Shown: positions 1 through 7,723 of the stretch, piece after piece
How the letters are laid out: each line of letters begins with the position of its first letter
Numbering within the stretch: the first letter of the stretch is position 1
Source: an uncultured Elusimicrobium sp.
Lineage (GTDB): Bacteria > Elusimicrobiota > Elusimicrobia > Elusimicrobiales > Elusimicrobiaceae
Assembly (NCBI GenBank): GCA_902767385.1
Contig: CACXHA010000040.1
Coordinates: 1 to 41,633 of the forward strand
Direction of reading: 5' to 3'
Length of the DNA: 41,633 bases
Position numbers and translations under genes: made by a program
Notes under the pieces: generated by a model
Databases searched by the model: none
What the model was told of the DNA's origin: nothing
The model's input: only the letters and a program-made list of their open reading frames with translations

Positions 1-75
1 CTGGAATTGGTATACAGGATAGTCTCAAAAACTATTGCCCGCACGGGCTTAAGGGTTCAAGTCCCTTCCCCGGTA
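1..75 (+). tRNA. tRNA-Leu (anticodon CAA), 5' end cut by window edge
   Basis: The anticodon stem pairs 19-23 (ATAGT) with 31-35 (ACTAT) around the loop CTCAAAA; the anticodon CAA is at 26-28 and reads UUG codons. A long variable arm (CGGGC/GCCCG type, about 36-50) marks a class II tRNA, as expected for leucine. The T arm is 51-67 with loop TTCAAGT. The acceptor 3' strand is 68-74 and the discriminator A is at 75. CCA is not encoded. About ten bases of the 5' acceptor strand lie outside the window. A Rho-independent terminator follows directly. Confidence 0.93.
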
Positions 76-83
76 AAAATATA

Positions 84-113
84 AACCTGCCTTTAGGTAG
101 GTTTTTTGTTTTT
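84..113 (+). terminator. Intrinsic terminator of the tRNA-Leu gene
   Basis: Stem AACCTGCC (84-91) pairs with GGTAGGTT (96-103), including one G-T pair, around a TTTA loop, and is followed by a T-rich tract. Confidence 0.85.
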
Positions 114-284
114 AGTCGGGGAGAGCATAAACTGCTTTTGTGCGTAAGGGACTTGAAACCCACAGCGGTGTCTTTGTTTAAGCGTGCGCAAACCGCGAAA
201 GGCAAAAACTGCAAGGGCGGTCCCGGGCGAAGTTTCCGTTAGGAAATTTACGTAGGGAACGCCATATTTTCCCCGTTACAACAT
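114..284. other. Intergenic stretch without a supported gene; holds an inverted near-copy of the tRNA T arm
   Basis: No open frame here has a ribosome binding site or recognisable product; a reading frame on the minus strand runs into the antisense of the tRNA and is judged spurious. At 146-161 the sequence AAGGGACTTGAAACCC is complementary to the tRNA T-arm segment 53-67, with one extra base. No second tRNA fold is visible around it. Confidence 0.5.
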
Positions 285-307
285 AAAACCGCCTTTGGGG
301 CGGTTTT
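285..307. terminator. Hairpin terminator between tRNA region and thioredoxin gene
   Basis: AAAACCGCC (285-293) pairs with GGCGGTTTT (299-307). A- and T-runs on the two sides allow it to act in either direction, most likely ending the minus-strand thioredoxin transcript. Confidence 0.7.
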
Positions 308-334
308 ATATTTAAGTATCTTTTTGCAAGTCAG

Positions 335-829
335 CTATTTTAACAATTTATCAATTTCCACTGTTACTTGTTCTTCCATATCCGGGCGATAGCCTTCCCA
401 CATTTTTACTAAACGGTGTTTTTTGTCAAATAACATCGCGTGAGGCAATCCCTCTACGCCCAATCCTTCTGCCAGTTCCCCGGCATTGTACAACGTTTTG
501 GCAGCAAATCCGTTGTCTCTGGCTGCATCGCGCACCGGGCCAGGAATTTTGTCCATAAAAGCCCCTACAATCTCCACTTGCCCTGCATATTTTTTGTTTA
601 ACGAATTAACGGCAGGCATCGTTTTTTTGCACCAAGGACACCAAGAACCCATAAATACTATCAGCACCGGTTTTCCCTCATATTGGTCTGCTTGCCACCA
701 GCCGTTTTCATCATTGGCTACAGGCAACTGCACGGACGGTAGTGTTGCCACCTCCGGCAAATCCGGCATCTTGGGCATGCAAGCCACAGCTAACATACCT
801 ACTGCTACTAACGCAAATAATTTTTTCAT
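335..829 (-). CDS. TlpA/ResA-like thioredoxin-fold lipoprotein
   Basis: Predicted 164-residue envelope thiol-disulfide oxidoreductase. Residues 1-17 form a lipoprotein signal peptide with lipobox LAVAC (Cys17). A thioredoxin fold follows, with active site WCPWC (Cys64, Cys67) and the cis-proline region GLPHA (Pro129). The start at 829 is chosen because AGGAG lies just upstream and it opens a perfect lipoprotein signal; the open frame extends further upstream but without a better start. TlpA-family proteins reduce periplasmic substrates, for example in cytochrome maturation or protection of reduced cysteines. The partner here is unknown because no ccm or dsb gene is adjacent. It is a single-gene unit, divergent from the M23 peptidase gene. 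Confidence 0.88.
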   Translation of the reverse strand: MKKLFALVAVGMLAVACMPKMPDLPEVATLPSVQLPVANDENGWWQADQYEGKPVLIVFMGSWCPWCKKTMPAVNSLNKKYAGQVEIVGAFMDKIPGPVRDAARDNGFAAKTLYNAGELAEGLGVEGLPHAMLFDKKHRLVKMWEGYRPDMEEQVTVEIDKLLK

Positions 830-871
830 TTTGTCTCCTACTGTTAAAGATTCCCTACAAGGGCTCATATA

Positions 872-880
872 TGATAGAAT
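872..880 (+). promoter_or_regulatory. Extended -10 promoter (TGATAGAAT) giving a near-leaderless mRNA
   Basis: TGN plus TAGAAT ends seven bases before the ATG at 888 and there is no Shine-Dalgarno sequence between them. The predicted transcription start falls at or next to the start codon. Confidence 0.55.
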
Positions 881-887
881 ACAAAAG

Positions 888-2210
888 ATGGGTAAATTTA
901 TCAATGCTTTTGCTAGTTTTTTGGGTGAGCGGGTAGATATTCTAATCATGCCACGCAAGGGAGCTAGCACCAAATTTAAACTACACCGCCTAACTATTTT
1001 AGTCATTCTGCTGGCTTGGTTATGTGTTACAGCGGGCGGGATTTTATTTTTTATCCGCGGGTATGATTATAATGTCATAAAAGCAGATAATCACCTAATG
1101 CACCTTAAACTACAACTCATTGCCGACGAACTGGAACGCGGCCGCAAGTACATTGAACTAACCCACACAACCGACACCCAAATGCGCCAAATGCTGGGAA
1201 TGCCTAATAGTAAATTCTCGCTCTCTTCCAGTGATTGGGAAAAGAAGAAAACCCAACAAGATGAACGTGCCCAAAAACTTTTTTCAGGCAATTTAAAAGA
1301 CTTGGAAACTGACGAATTTGAACAATATGTTGACGATATAGAAGACAGTTCTAAAACACGTTTGGCTAGCTTTCAAGAAATCGCTTGGTACTTTGCCAAT
1401 CAAAAAGAAGGGTTACACTCTACCCCCTCTATCCGCCCATCTAATGCGCCTATCAGCTCCGGCTATGGATACCGTTTGGATCCGATGGGGCACCGCACCT
1501 CTAAAAAACACAATGGGGTAGATTTTGCCGGTAAGCCCGATAGTCCCATTTTTGTAACTGCGGACGGTGTTGTACGCCACGCAGGCTGGGTTCCCAGCTT
1601 TGGGCAAGCTATTTTAGTGGACCATGGTTTTGGGTATTCCACCCTCTATGCACACACAACCGGTGCGCAAGTAAAACCAGGAGATACTGTGAAACGAGGC
1701 GATAAAATTGCTACAATGGGTTCTAGTGGTCGTTCTACTGGAACGCATTTACATTACGAAGTGTGGAAAGACGGGCAACCCGTTAACCCGCGCAATATTT
1801 TAAATGAAATTAGGAGAATAGCTATGGGATTTTTAAAAAAAGATTCTGATTTTTCCTCCGGCGAACATTTCTCTGTCGTTAGTGCAGAATGCTACTTCCA
1901 AGGAACTTTAAATGTGCAAGGTTCCTTGCGGGTAGATGGCACCTTGGAAGGATCTGTAGATAATGCCCGCCACGTCATCGTTGGTGACGGAGGAAAAATT
2001 ATCGGTGATGTAACGGCCGAAATGGTGGTATGCGGTGGGGAAATTGAAGGCAATGTTTGCGCCAATATGCTGGAAATTTTTTCTAAAGCCGTCATCAACG
2101 GAGATATCCGCGCCAAAAAAATGATTGTAGAAGAAGGGGGCCGTATTGACGGGCGCTGCACCATCGGTGAAGAACAATCCGTTGAAGTGGAAACCGAGGA
2201 AGAAAATTAA
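888..2210 (+). CDS. M23 metallopeptidase fused in frame to bactofilin
   Basis: A 440-residue open frame. A short cytoplasmic N-terminus (1-34) is followed by a membrane segment (about 35-57), a helical, probably coiled-coil region (65-170) and an M23/LytM domain (about 185-305). The domain has zinc ligands His208 and Asp212 (HNGVD) and the HLH motif at 287-289. M23 enzymes cut peptidoglycan cross-links. From residue 313 the same frame continues into a complete bactofilin domain (beta-helix repeats), a polymer-forming cytoskeletal scaffold. The family norm is two adjacent genes. Here no stop separates them, although an intact Shine-Dalgarno and ATG sit at the junction. The start at 888 is preferred to 948 because the segment RVDILIMPRKG is typical of the family N-terminus. 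As drawn, bactofilin would follow the periplasmic domain, which is topologically odd; internal initiation would solve this. Confidence 0.8.
   Translation: MGKFINAFASFLGERVDILIMPRKGASTKFKLHRLTILVILLAWLCVTAGGILFFIRGYDYNVIKADNHLMHLKLQLIADELERGRKYIELTHTTDTQMRQMLGMPNSKFSLSSSDWEKKKTQQDERAQKLFSGNLKDLETDEFEQYVDDIEDSSKTRLASFQEIAWYFANQKEGLHSTPSIRPSNAPISSGYGYRLDPMGHRTSKKHNGVDFAGKPDSPIFVTADGVVRHAGWVPSFGQAILVDHGFGYSTLYAHTTGAQVKPGDTVKRGDKIATMGSSGRSTGTHLHYEVWKDGQPVNPRNILNEIRRIAMGFLKKDSDFSSGEHFSVVSAECYFQGTLNVQGSLRVDGTLEGSVDNARHVIVGDGGKIIGDVTAEMVVCGGEIEGNVCANMLEIFSKAVINGDIRAKKMIVEEGGRIDGRCTIGEEQSVEVETEEEN
1811..1826 (+). promoter_or_regulatory. Internal Shine-Dalgarno and start codon for bactofilin
   Basis: TAGGAGAA at 1811-1818 is followed, seven bases after AGGAG, by the ATG at 1824. 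It lies inside the M23 reading frame and in phase with it, so ribosomes could make free bactofilin from the same mRNA. Confidence 0.7.
1824..2210 (+). CDS. Bactofilin, probable internally initiated free form
   Basis: 128 residues from the internal ATG. The opening MGFLKKDSDFSSGEHFSVV and the repeated G-x-I/V-x-G-x-V pattern (for example SLRVDGTLEGSV, EIEGNVCA, VINGDIRAKK, GRIDGRC) are characteristic of bactofilins. These form non-polar filaments that position peptidoglycan enzymes, and the adjacent M23 enzyme is their usual partner. I list this overlapping form separately because its ribosome binding site is strong and because membrane topology argues that the functional protein is cytoplasmic. 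The C-terminus is acidic (VEVETEEEN). Confidence 0.75.
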   Translation: MGFLKKDSDFSSGEHFSVVSAECYFQGTLNVQGSLRVDGTLEGSVDNARHVIVGDGGKIIGDVTAEMVVCGGEIEGNVCANMLEIFSKAVINGDIRAKKMIVEEGGRIDGRCTIGEEQSVEVETEEEN

Positions 2211-2227
2211 CATTTCGGAGTAAAAAT

Positions 2228-2908
2228 ATGATTTCGTTTCTAATTAAACATAAAAAATCCATTTTAATCATTACCCTGGCCTTTTTCTTGGGTAGTATCA
2301 TTTACATTGGGTTAGATGCTTATTCCCGCAGCAACTACAATTTAACGGCAGCTACCGTAGGTAACGAAAAGATTTCTTACCGAGATTTGTACCGTTTAAG
2401 CGACTTGCAAGCTAATCGTTTGCGTAGCCAAGGAATTGAGGTTAGCGAAGAGTTACTCAAAATGATCCAACAGCAAACCCTTTCTTCTATGGTTAGCGAA
2501 GAAATTTTAAACCAAGCTGCTCAAAAAGCAGGTCTGTTTGTGGCGGATTATGAAATTGCCTATGATATTAAAACTTCTCCTCTCTTTTCTGCTTCGGGGA
2601 AATTTGATAAAGACCAATATGCTTACGCTTTGCAAACTTATTCCGGCGTAACACCTGCCCAGTTTGAAAAACAACTACGCCGCGATAAACTGGCAGACCG
2701 TTTCCGCAAAGTGCTCTATTCCATTTATAAACTTACTCCGCAAGAAGCAAAGTACGCTTATCAAATACAAAACGGGAACTTAAACGATTTTGAAACTAAT
2801 AAAAAAGATTTTGTTCCCGCTCTCATGGAAACCAAAATGGAAACCGCCCAAAAAGCGTTTTTGGACGATTTTAACAATAAGGTAGAGATTAAAACGTTCT
2901 TGGAGTAA
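2228..2908 (+). CDS. SurA-N-like periplasmic chaperone domain protein without PPIase domain
   Basis: 226 residues with an uncleaved signal anchor (about 9-30), followed by a helical region with the SurA/PpiD N-terminal pattern: ATVGNEKISYRDLYR, then EILNQAAQKAGL and FEKQLRRDKLADRF. SurA and PpiD chaperone outer-membrane and secreted proteins. This protein stops before any parvulin isomerase domain, so it is expected to be a pure chaperone or periplasmic anchor. A good Shine-Dalgarno (GGAG) precedes the ATG, 17 bases after bactofilin. It is probably cotranscribed with the M23-bactofilin gene and the kinase downstream. Confidence 0.75.
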   Translation: MISFLIKHKKSILIITLAFFLGSIIYIGLDAYSRSNYNLTAATVGNEKISYRDLYRLSDLQANRLRSQGIEVSEELLKMIQQQTLSSMVSEEILNQAAQKAGLFVADYEIAYDIKTSPLFSASGKFDKDQYAYALQTYSGVTPAQFEKQLRRDKLADRFRKVLYSIYKLTPQEAKYAYQIQNGNLNDFETNKKDFVPALMETKMETAQKAFLDDFNNKVEIKTFLE

Positions 2909-2910
2909 GT

Positions 2911-3825
2911 GTGAAAAATACCGAAATGTTGGTAGTAGGTTCTGTTGCGTTTGATACCATTGAAAACGCCAATGGCCGTGCAGAACGGGTGTTGGGCGGA
3001 GCTGCTAGTTATGCTTCTATCTGCGCCAGCTATTTTACCAAACCAGCCGTAGTAGCGGTGGTCGGTACAGACTTTACCCAGCAATACCGAGAGCCGTTCC
3101 TTCAACGCAACGTAGATATTAGTAGCATAGAAGTAAAAGACGGCCTTACCTTTCATTGGGGTGGTAGCTACGATGCAGACTTTAACACCGCGTTTACTAA
3201 GTTTACCGATCTAAACGTATTTAAGGATTTTAAACCTATTCTTACCCAACAACAACAAAATGCCAAAGCGGTTTTTTTGGCAAATATAGACCCGGAACTG
3301 CAACTCTCGGTTTTAAAACAAGTCAAACGTCCGCGTCTGGTAGCTTGCGATACAATGAACTATTGGATTTCATCTAAGAAGGATTCTTTGTTAAAGGTAA
3401 TCAAGCAAATTGATATTTTATTCTTAAACGAAAATGAGGCCCGCCTTTTAACCGGTATTTACAATTTAATCCAAGCCGGCAAATGGCTACTGGGTAAAGG
3501 GGTTAAATACGTCATTATCAAGTTAGGATCCAACGGTTCTATGTTGGTCAGCAACAAAGGGATTGCCCAACTTCCCCCTTATATTTTGGAACACGTACAC
3601 GATACAACGGGTGCGGGCGATACCTTCGGCGGCGGTTTTACCGGGTATTTAGCCAGCCAAAAAAACTGGAGCAGTTTGCAGGCCATTAAACGCGCTATGA
3701 TGATCGGCAATGTAATGGCTTCGTTTACTATTGAGTCGTTTAGCGTAGCACGCTTGGCCAATTTAAACGCGCAAACCATCAACAAGCGCCTTAAAGAATA
3801 TACGGACATGTTACGCTTTGACTAA
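2911..3825 (+). CDS. PfkB-family carbohydrate/nucleoside kinase
   Basis: 304 residues of the ribokinase superfamily. The N-terminal motif VLGGAASYAS (28-37) matches PfkB signature 1, and DTTGAGD (231-237) is signature 2 with catalytic base Asp237. ATP-dependent phosphorylation of a sugar or nucleoside hydroxyl is expected; the substrate cannot be told from sequence. The start is GTG, two bases after the preceding stop and with GGAG just inside the upstream gene, which indicates translational coupling. It ends the operon before a strong terminator. Confidence 0.85.
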   Translation: MKNTEMLVVGSVAFDTIENANGRAERVLGGAASYASICASYFTKPAVVAVVGTDFTQQYREPFLQRNVDISSIEVKDGLTFHWGGSYDADFNTAFTKFTDLNVFKDFKPILTQQQQNAKAVFLANIDPELQLSVLKQVKRPRLVACDTMNYWISSKKDSLLKVIKQIDILFLNENEARLLTGIYNLIQAGKWLLGKGVKYVIIKLGSNGSMLVSNKGIAQLPPYILEHVHDTTGAGDTFGGGFTGYLASQKNWSSLQAIKRAMMIGNVMASFTIESFSVARLANLNAQTINKRLKEYTDMLRFD

Positions 3826-3848
3826 TCCGTTGGTCGCTTCTTTATTCT

Positions 3849-3877
3849 CCCCCAAAAAAATCTTTGGGGGATTTTTT
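3849..3877 (+). terminator. Intrinsic terminator after PfkB kinase
   Basis: CCCCCAAA (3849-3856) pairs with TTTGGGGG (3863-3870) and is followed by ATTTTTT. Confidence 0.92.
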
Positions 3878-3911
3878 ATAAATATATTCCGCCGTTCCCT
3901 CAAAATTTTAT

Positions 3912-3917
3912 TATAAT
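3912..3917 (+). promoter_or_regulatory. -10 box (TATAAT) upstream of the pyrophosphatase gene
   Basis: A consensus TATAAT with a leader of about 35 bases and the Shine-Dalgarno AAAGGAGAG before the ATG at 3955. This gene therefore has a conventional leader. Confidence 0.6.
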
Positions 3918-3954
3918 GAGAGTGTAATTATCTCAATCTCAAAGGAGAGTAACT

Positions 3955-6318
3955 ATGTGGTACGGTATTTCGTCCCTGCGTCCGTTTGAACAGTACGCAC
4001 TTTTTGGGGTACTAGCTATTGCGATAGCGGGGCTTTTGTATGCGTTATTTTTACGTCGGCAAGTAATGAACGAAGATGCCGGCTCTGCCAAAATGCAGGA
4101 AGTATGGGGAGCAATTCGCGAAGGCGCCAACGCGTATCTTAAACGACAGCTCAAAACCATTTTACCGCTCATTGGGTTACTGACTGTATGTTTGTTTTTA
4201 TCCGTATACATTGTACCGGTATCGCAAGATTCCATGGAACGCTTTGCAGGGTTAGACGGCGCTACCATTAAGTTAATTGCGGCGTTCGGGCGCGCCGGAG
4301 CGTTTATTTTGGGGGCAGTATTTTCGTTGTTAGTAGGTCAGTTAGGTATGCGCATTGCGGTGGATGCTAACGTGCGTGTGGCCGCGGCCTCTAAACGCAG
4401 TTTTGGGGATGCGCTACGTATTGCCTACCGCGCCGGAACCGTAACCGGTATGCTGACCGACGGGTTAGGATTATTTGGCGGAACGATTATTTTTATCATC
4501 TTTGGTATTGCCGCACCGGATGCGCTGTTAGGTTTTGGGTTTGGCGGTACGTTGCTGGCATTATTTATGCGTGTAGGCGGTGGTATTTACACCAAAGCTG
4601 CCGACGTAGGCGCGGACTTAGTCGGCAAAGTGGAAGCCGGTATCCCCGAAGATGACCCGCGCAACCCCGCCGTAGTGGCCGACCTAGTGGGTGATAACGT
4701 GGGAGACTGCGCCGGCATGGCTGCCGATATTTTTGAATCGTACGAAGTCACGATCGTATCCGGTTTAATTTTAGGGATTGGCCTGTGGCGTTTAACGGGG
4801 CACCACGAGTGGATTGTGTATCCGCTTTTGGTGCGTGGAATTGGGGTTTTGTGCTCTATTATCGGTACATACGCCGTTAAAGACTCTAAACGCTCTGCCG
4901 GAAACGCGATGAAAGCCATTTTTAAAGGATATTCTATTTCCGCCGCTATTTCCGTAGCCATTTTTGGGGTACTGGCATACTTTTATATGGACAATGTACC
5001 CGGCGGTTGGTGGCGTCCGTTTGCCGCTACCACCATTGGAATTATTTTGGCTATCGGCATTGACCGTTTGACCGAATATTTCACAGGCACCGAAAATAAG
5101 CCGGTACAAGAAGTCAAAAAATCTACCGCTACCGGCTCCGCCACCACTATCTTGTCCGGCATTGCCGTAGGGTTTGAATCGGCCGTATGGACCACACTTG
5201 TGATTGCGGCTTCCATTTTTTGCTCCGTCGTAATTTTCGGCACGATTGGCGGCCTTAGCCCGGTGGAAAAATTCAACTTTATCCTCTATGGTGTAGCCAT
5301 GACCGGTATCGGTATGCTTACGCTTACCGGTAACAACGTAGCGATGGATTCCTTCGGCCCGATTGCCGACAACGCCAACGGCATTGGAGAAATGGCCTGG
5401 CATGGGCAAGAAGACACAGAAACCAAAAAAGCGCGCCAAATTATGGCAGACTTAGACGGTGTAGGTAATACCACCAAAGCCATTACCAAAGGCGTAGCGA
5501 TTGGCTCGGCCGTCATTGCGGCGGTATCTTTGTTTGCTTCGTACATGGTGGATGTGAGCAACGTACAACGCTTGCTTAATGACGCCTGGGCCGCAGCCGG
5601 TAGAGAACAAGCACTTACGCTATTAAGTGAAGTAGGTATTGTGGTATCTAACCCGGTCGTATTTGTAGGTATGTTAATCGGCGGGGCACTCCCGTGGTTG
5701 TTCTCTTCCTTTGCTATTAACGCCGTCAGCCGCGCGGCTGCTTTAATTGTGCAAGAAGTACGCCGCCAATTTAAAGGCGGAGTGCTGGAAGGAAAAGCCA
5801 AGCCGGACTATACCCGCGCAGTAAATATTTCCACCGTAGCGGCGCAGAAAGAGCTAGTTATTTTAGCGTTATTGGGAATTATCTCACCCGTTGTGGTGGG
5901 GCTTACCTTTGGCGTGGAAGCTTTAGGCGGTTTTTTGGCCGGGATTATTGTTTCGGGGCAGCTTTTAGCCGTATTTATGTCCAATGCCGGCGGCACATGG
6001 GATAATGCCAAAAAAGTAGTAGAAGATGAACCCAGCGATATTGCCGCCAATACCGGCAAAGGGTCCGAACGACACAAAGCCAGCGTAGTGGGCGACACCG
6101 TAGGCGATCCTTTAAAAGACACCGCCGGTCCTGCCGTCAACCCGCTTATTAAAGTAGTTAATATGGTGGCGGTTATCGTAGCACCGATTATTGTAAATTA
6201 CCACAACGACTTTACACCTTTGGGTAAAATCGGCTGGGTGGTAGTTATTGTGCTGTTGTCCATTTTAAGTTGGGCAATTTTAACGAGCAAAAAACCCGCA
6301 CAAGATGTGACAAAATAA
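3955..6318 (+). CDS. hppA: Membrane-bound proton-pumping pyrophosphatase, probably K+-independent
   Basis: 787 residues with some 15-16 hydrophobic segments, the usual size of V-type H+-PPases. It hydrolyses cytoplasmic pyrophosphate and pumps protons outward. The family signature DVGADLVGKVE starts at Asp217, followed by the acidic pyrophosphate/Mg-binding loop DDPRNPAVVADLVGDNVGD. A second catalytic cluster near the C-terminus includes GDTVGDPLKDTAGPAVNP. In GNTTKA, Lys508 occupies the position that is alanine in K+-dependent enzymes, so K+-independent proton pumping is predicted. It is monocistronic, with its own promoter and terminator. It would recover energy from pyrophosphate made by biosynthesis. 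Confidence 0.96.
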   Translation: MWYGISSLRPFEQYALFGVLAIAIAGLLYALFLRRQVMNEDAGSAKMQEVWGAIREGANAYLKRQLKTILPLIGLLTVCLFLSVYIVPVSQDSMERFAGLDGATIKLIAAFGRAGAFILGAVFSLLVGQLGMRIAVDANVRVAAASKRSFGDALRIAYRAGTVTGMLTDGLGLFGGTIIFIIFGIAAPDALLGFGFGGTLLALFMRVGGGIYTKAADVGADLVGKVEAGIPEDDPRNPAVVADLVGDNVGDCAGMAADIFESYEVTIVSGLILGIGLWRLTGHHEWIVYPLLVRGIGVLCSIIGTYAVKDSKRSAGNAMKAIFKGYSISAAISVAIFGVLAYFYMDNVPGGWWRPFAATTIGIILAIGIDRLTEYFTGTENKPVQEVKKSTATGSATTILSGIAVGFESAVWTTLVIAASIFCSVVIFGTIGGLSPVEKFNFILYGVAMTGIGMLTLTGNNVAMDSFGPIADNANGIGEMAWHGQEDTETKKARQIMADLDGVGNTTKAITKGVAIGSAVIAAVSLFASYMVDVSNVQRLLNDAWAAAGREQALTLLSEVGIVVSNPVVFVGMLIGGALPWLFSSFAINAVSRAAALIVQEVRRQFKGGVLEGKAKPDYTRAVNISTVAAQKELVILALLGIISPVVVGLTFGVEALGGFLAGIIVSGQLLAVFMSNAGGTWDNAKKVVEDEPSDIAANTGKGSERHKASVVGDTVGDPLKDTAGPAVNPLIKVVNMVAVIVAPIIVNYHNDFTPLGKIGWVVVIVLLSILSWAILTSKKPAQDVTK

Positions 6319-6330
6319 GGAAGATTATTC

Positions 6331-6362
6331 AAAGTCCCGCTCGTACAAGCGGGACTTTTTTG
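6331..6362 (+). terminator. Intrinsic terminator after hppA
   Basis: AAAGTCCCGCT (6331-6341) pairs perfectly with AGCGGGACTTT (6348-6358), followed by a T run. Confidence 0.95.
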
Positions 6363-6369
6363 CTATGAT
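6361..6369 (+). promoter_or_regulatory. Extended -10 promoter (TGCTATGAT), leaderless
   Basis: TGC plus TATGAT ends six bases before the ATG at 6376. The upstream bases belong to the hppA terminator, so there is no room for a leader or Shine-Dalgarno. Confidence 0.6.
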
Positions 6370-6375
6370 AGAAAT

Positions 6376-7185
6376 ATGACTTATTTACTTATTTGTATTT
6401 TCCTTTTAGTAATCTTAATGTTAGTGGCTAGCAACACAAGGGCAGCCAAACTTAAACGTATGGCGCGCACCTTAAACCTGCGTTATGACAACCAGGTAGA
6501 TTCCGTTTTATCGCCGGATTCTTCCGCCCAAGCTCAATTTTTTAAGCAAGGTTTGCATCAATTCTACCACGTGCTTACTTTCCGCGACCCGGGCTCTTTT
6601 GTCCGCGTGTGCGAAGACCGCATCTTTTCCTCTCCGCTAGATAAAAAACCGCTTCAAGCTTACACGTTGGTAACGGCAGAACTAACTAAAGATACCTTCC
6701 CCTCCTTTGTACTAAAACCCCGAAAATCTGAACAAGCAGACAGCCACCCTTTGCCTGCCGACTTGGCAACGCGCTACACGTTAAGCGCCCCGGAAGGATT
6801 CTCATTACCTTCTATGGTGATCAGCTTTTTGAAAGCACACCCCCTGTGCTATGTAGAATGTACCGAAACCGCCTTAATTTATTGCGAGTTTAGCAACGCC
6901 TCTATGGAGCAATTACAACCCTTACGTTTCCGGGCTTTGCAACTGATAAAGGATTTGGTGAAAAAGGAAGATGTGAAGCAGGTGGAAGAAGGAACTCCCA
7001 AACCACAATTAACCGATGAACAATTGCAGGCTCAAATTTTGCTCAAACTGCAAACCGCGTCGCCCCGTACGCCCCGAGCAACCGCCTCAAATACACACTA
7101 TATCTATGGGCTTATCCTGCTTGTATTTTTGAGCGCTATGATGTTTCTTACGTGGTACGCCTTGCACAACTGGGTAGCAAAATAG
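6376..7185 (+). CDS. Unknown membrane protein with N- and C-terminal membrane segments
   Basis: 269 residues, family not recognised. A hydrophobic N-terminal segment (about 2-19) is followed by a basic stretch (RAAKLKRMARTLNLRY). A soluble domain of about 200 residues comes next, ending in a charged helix (DLVKKEDVKQVEEG). A second membrane segment lies near the C-terminus (about 240-262). The two anchors would place both ends at the membrane. No catalytic motif is visible. It starts directly behind a -10 box, so the mRNA is probably leaderless. Confidence 0.65.
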   Translation: MTYLLICIFLLVILMLVASNTRAAKLKRMARTLNLRYDNQVDSVLSPDSSAQAQFFKQGLHQFYHVLTFRDPGSFVRVCEDRIFSSPLDKKPLQAYTLVTAELTKDTFPSFVLKPRKSEQADSHPLPADLATRYTLSAPEGFSLPSMVISFLKAHPLCYVECTETALIYCEFSNASMEQLQPLRFRALQLIKDLVKKEDVKQVEEGTPKPQLTDEQLQAQILLKLQTASPRTPRATASNTHYIYGLILLVFLSAMMFLTWYALHNWVAK

Positions 7186-7227
7186 GTCCAAATAACCTTT
7201 GCGTCTAGGTCCAAAGACCCTACTTTT
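7182..7227. repeat. Paired TAGGTCCAAA motif in an intergenic region
   Basis: ATAGGTCCAAA at 7182-7192 and CTAGGTCCAAAGACCC at 7205-7220. The second contains the inverted repeat GGTC/GACC and is followed by TACTTTTTTT, so it may double as a weak terminator. Related pairs occur at three other intergenic sites in this window. Confidence 0.45.
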
Positions 7228-7245
7228 TTTGTTTCATTTATTTCA

Positions 7246-7251
7246 TACTAT
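7246..7251 (+). promoter_or_regulatory. Possible -10 box (TACTAT) close to the start codon
   Basis: It ends four bases before the ATG at 7256, with no Shine-Dalgarno. This is the weakest member of the leaderless set. Confidence 0.35.
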
Positions 7252-7255
7252 AAGT

Positions 7256-7672
7256 ATGAAAAAGATTATTTTATGTATCAGTGTTGTTTTATGTTTCTCG
7301 GGCCTGGCCTACTCTCAAAAGAAATCTACTTCAGGTACGTTAAACGCTTGGTTGGATAGGTTGTTTGCCGAGCAAGAGACACAACGCCTAAAATCCTATT
7401 ACGTAGACCGCGCAACTGCCGATTTGTGCGAAAAATGGAACTCATGCGCAAAGTGGGCTTTTGAGCAATATTCACAAGATCAATCTTTCAAGGTAGTCAA
7501 GGCTCAGTTGAAAACCAGGCGCCGGGTAAAACGCCACGCTGTTACCAAAGAAACGCACCTATTTGTAGAGGCTTCCTACGCGCACCGCACCGTACGTTTG
7601 GAATTTATTACCCCCAAAGCATCCGGGCGCAAAAAGCCTTACAATTATATTGCCAAATTCCCCGATAAATAA
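7256..7672 (+). CDS. Small secreted basic protein of unknown function
   Basis: 138 residues, family not recognised. Residues 1-20 are a clear signal peptide (MKKIILCISVVLCFSGLAYS), cleaved after AYS. The mature protein is basic, with two cysteines close together (LCEKWNSCAKW) and an RRRVKRH stretch. The open frame extends upstream, but the signal peptide begins at 7256, so this start is chosen. It stands alone between a weak and a clear terminator. Confidence 0.65.
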   Translation: MKKIILCISVVLCFSGLAYSQKKSTSGTLNAWLDRLFAEQETQRLKSYYVDRATADLCEKWNSCAKWAFEQYSQDQSFKVVKAQLKTRRRVKRHAVTKETHLFVEASYAHRTVRLEFITPKASGRKKPYNYIAKFPDK

Positions 7673-7695
7673 TCCCCTAAACGGGGGTTATTTTT
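7671..7695 (+). terminator. Intrinsic terminator
   Basis: AATCCCC (7671-7677) pairs with GGGGGTT (7683-7689, one T-G pair), followed by ATTTTT. Confidence 0.75.
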
Positions 7696-7708
7696 ATGCC
7701 GCACAATA

Positions 7709-7717
7709 TGCTAGAAT
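7709..7717 (+). promoter_or_regulatory. Extended -10 promoter (TGCTAGAAT), leaderless, for ruvA
   Basis: TGC plus TAGAAT ends six bases before the ruvA ATG at 7724; no Shine-Dalgarno lies between. Confidence 0.6.
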
Positions 7718-7723
7718 AAATCT

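Noticed and set aside
32..214. Open reading frame on the minus strand across the tRNA end
   Set aside because: It reads antisense through the tRNA T arm and the terminator, has no ribosome binding site and no recognisable domain.
486..887. Extension of the M23 protein upstream of 888
   Set aside because: The extra frame is antisense to the thioredoxin gene, and a -10 box lies immediately before 888.
4792..5439. Long minus-strand frames inside hppA (also 5286-5801 and 5808-6140)
   Set aside because: Antisense shadows of a conserved gene; compositions are biased and no start signals are present.
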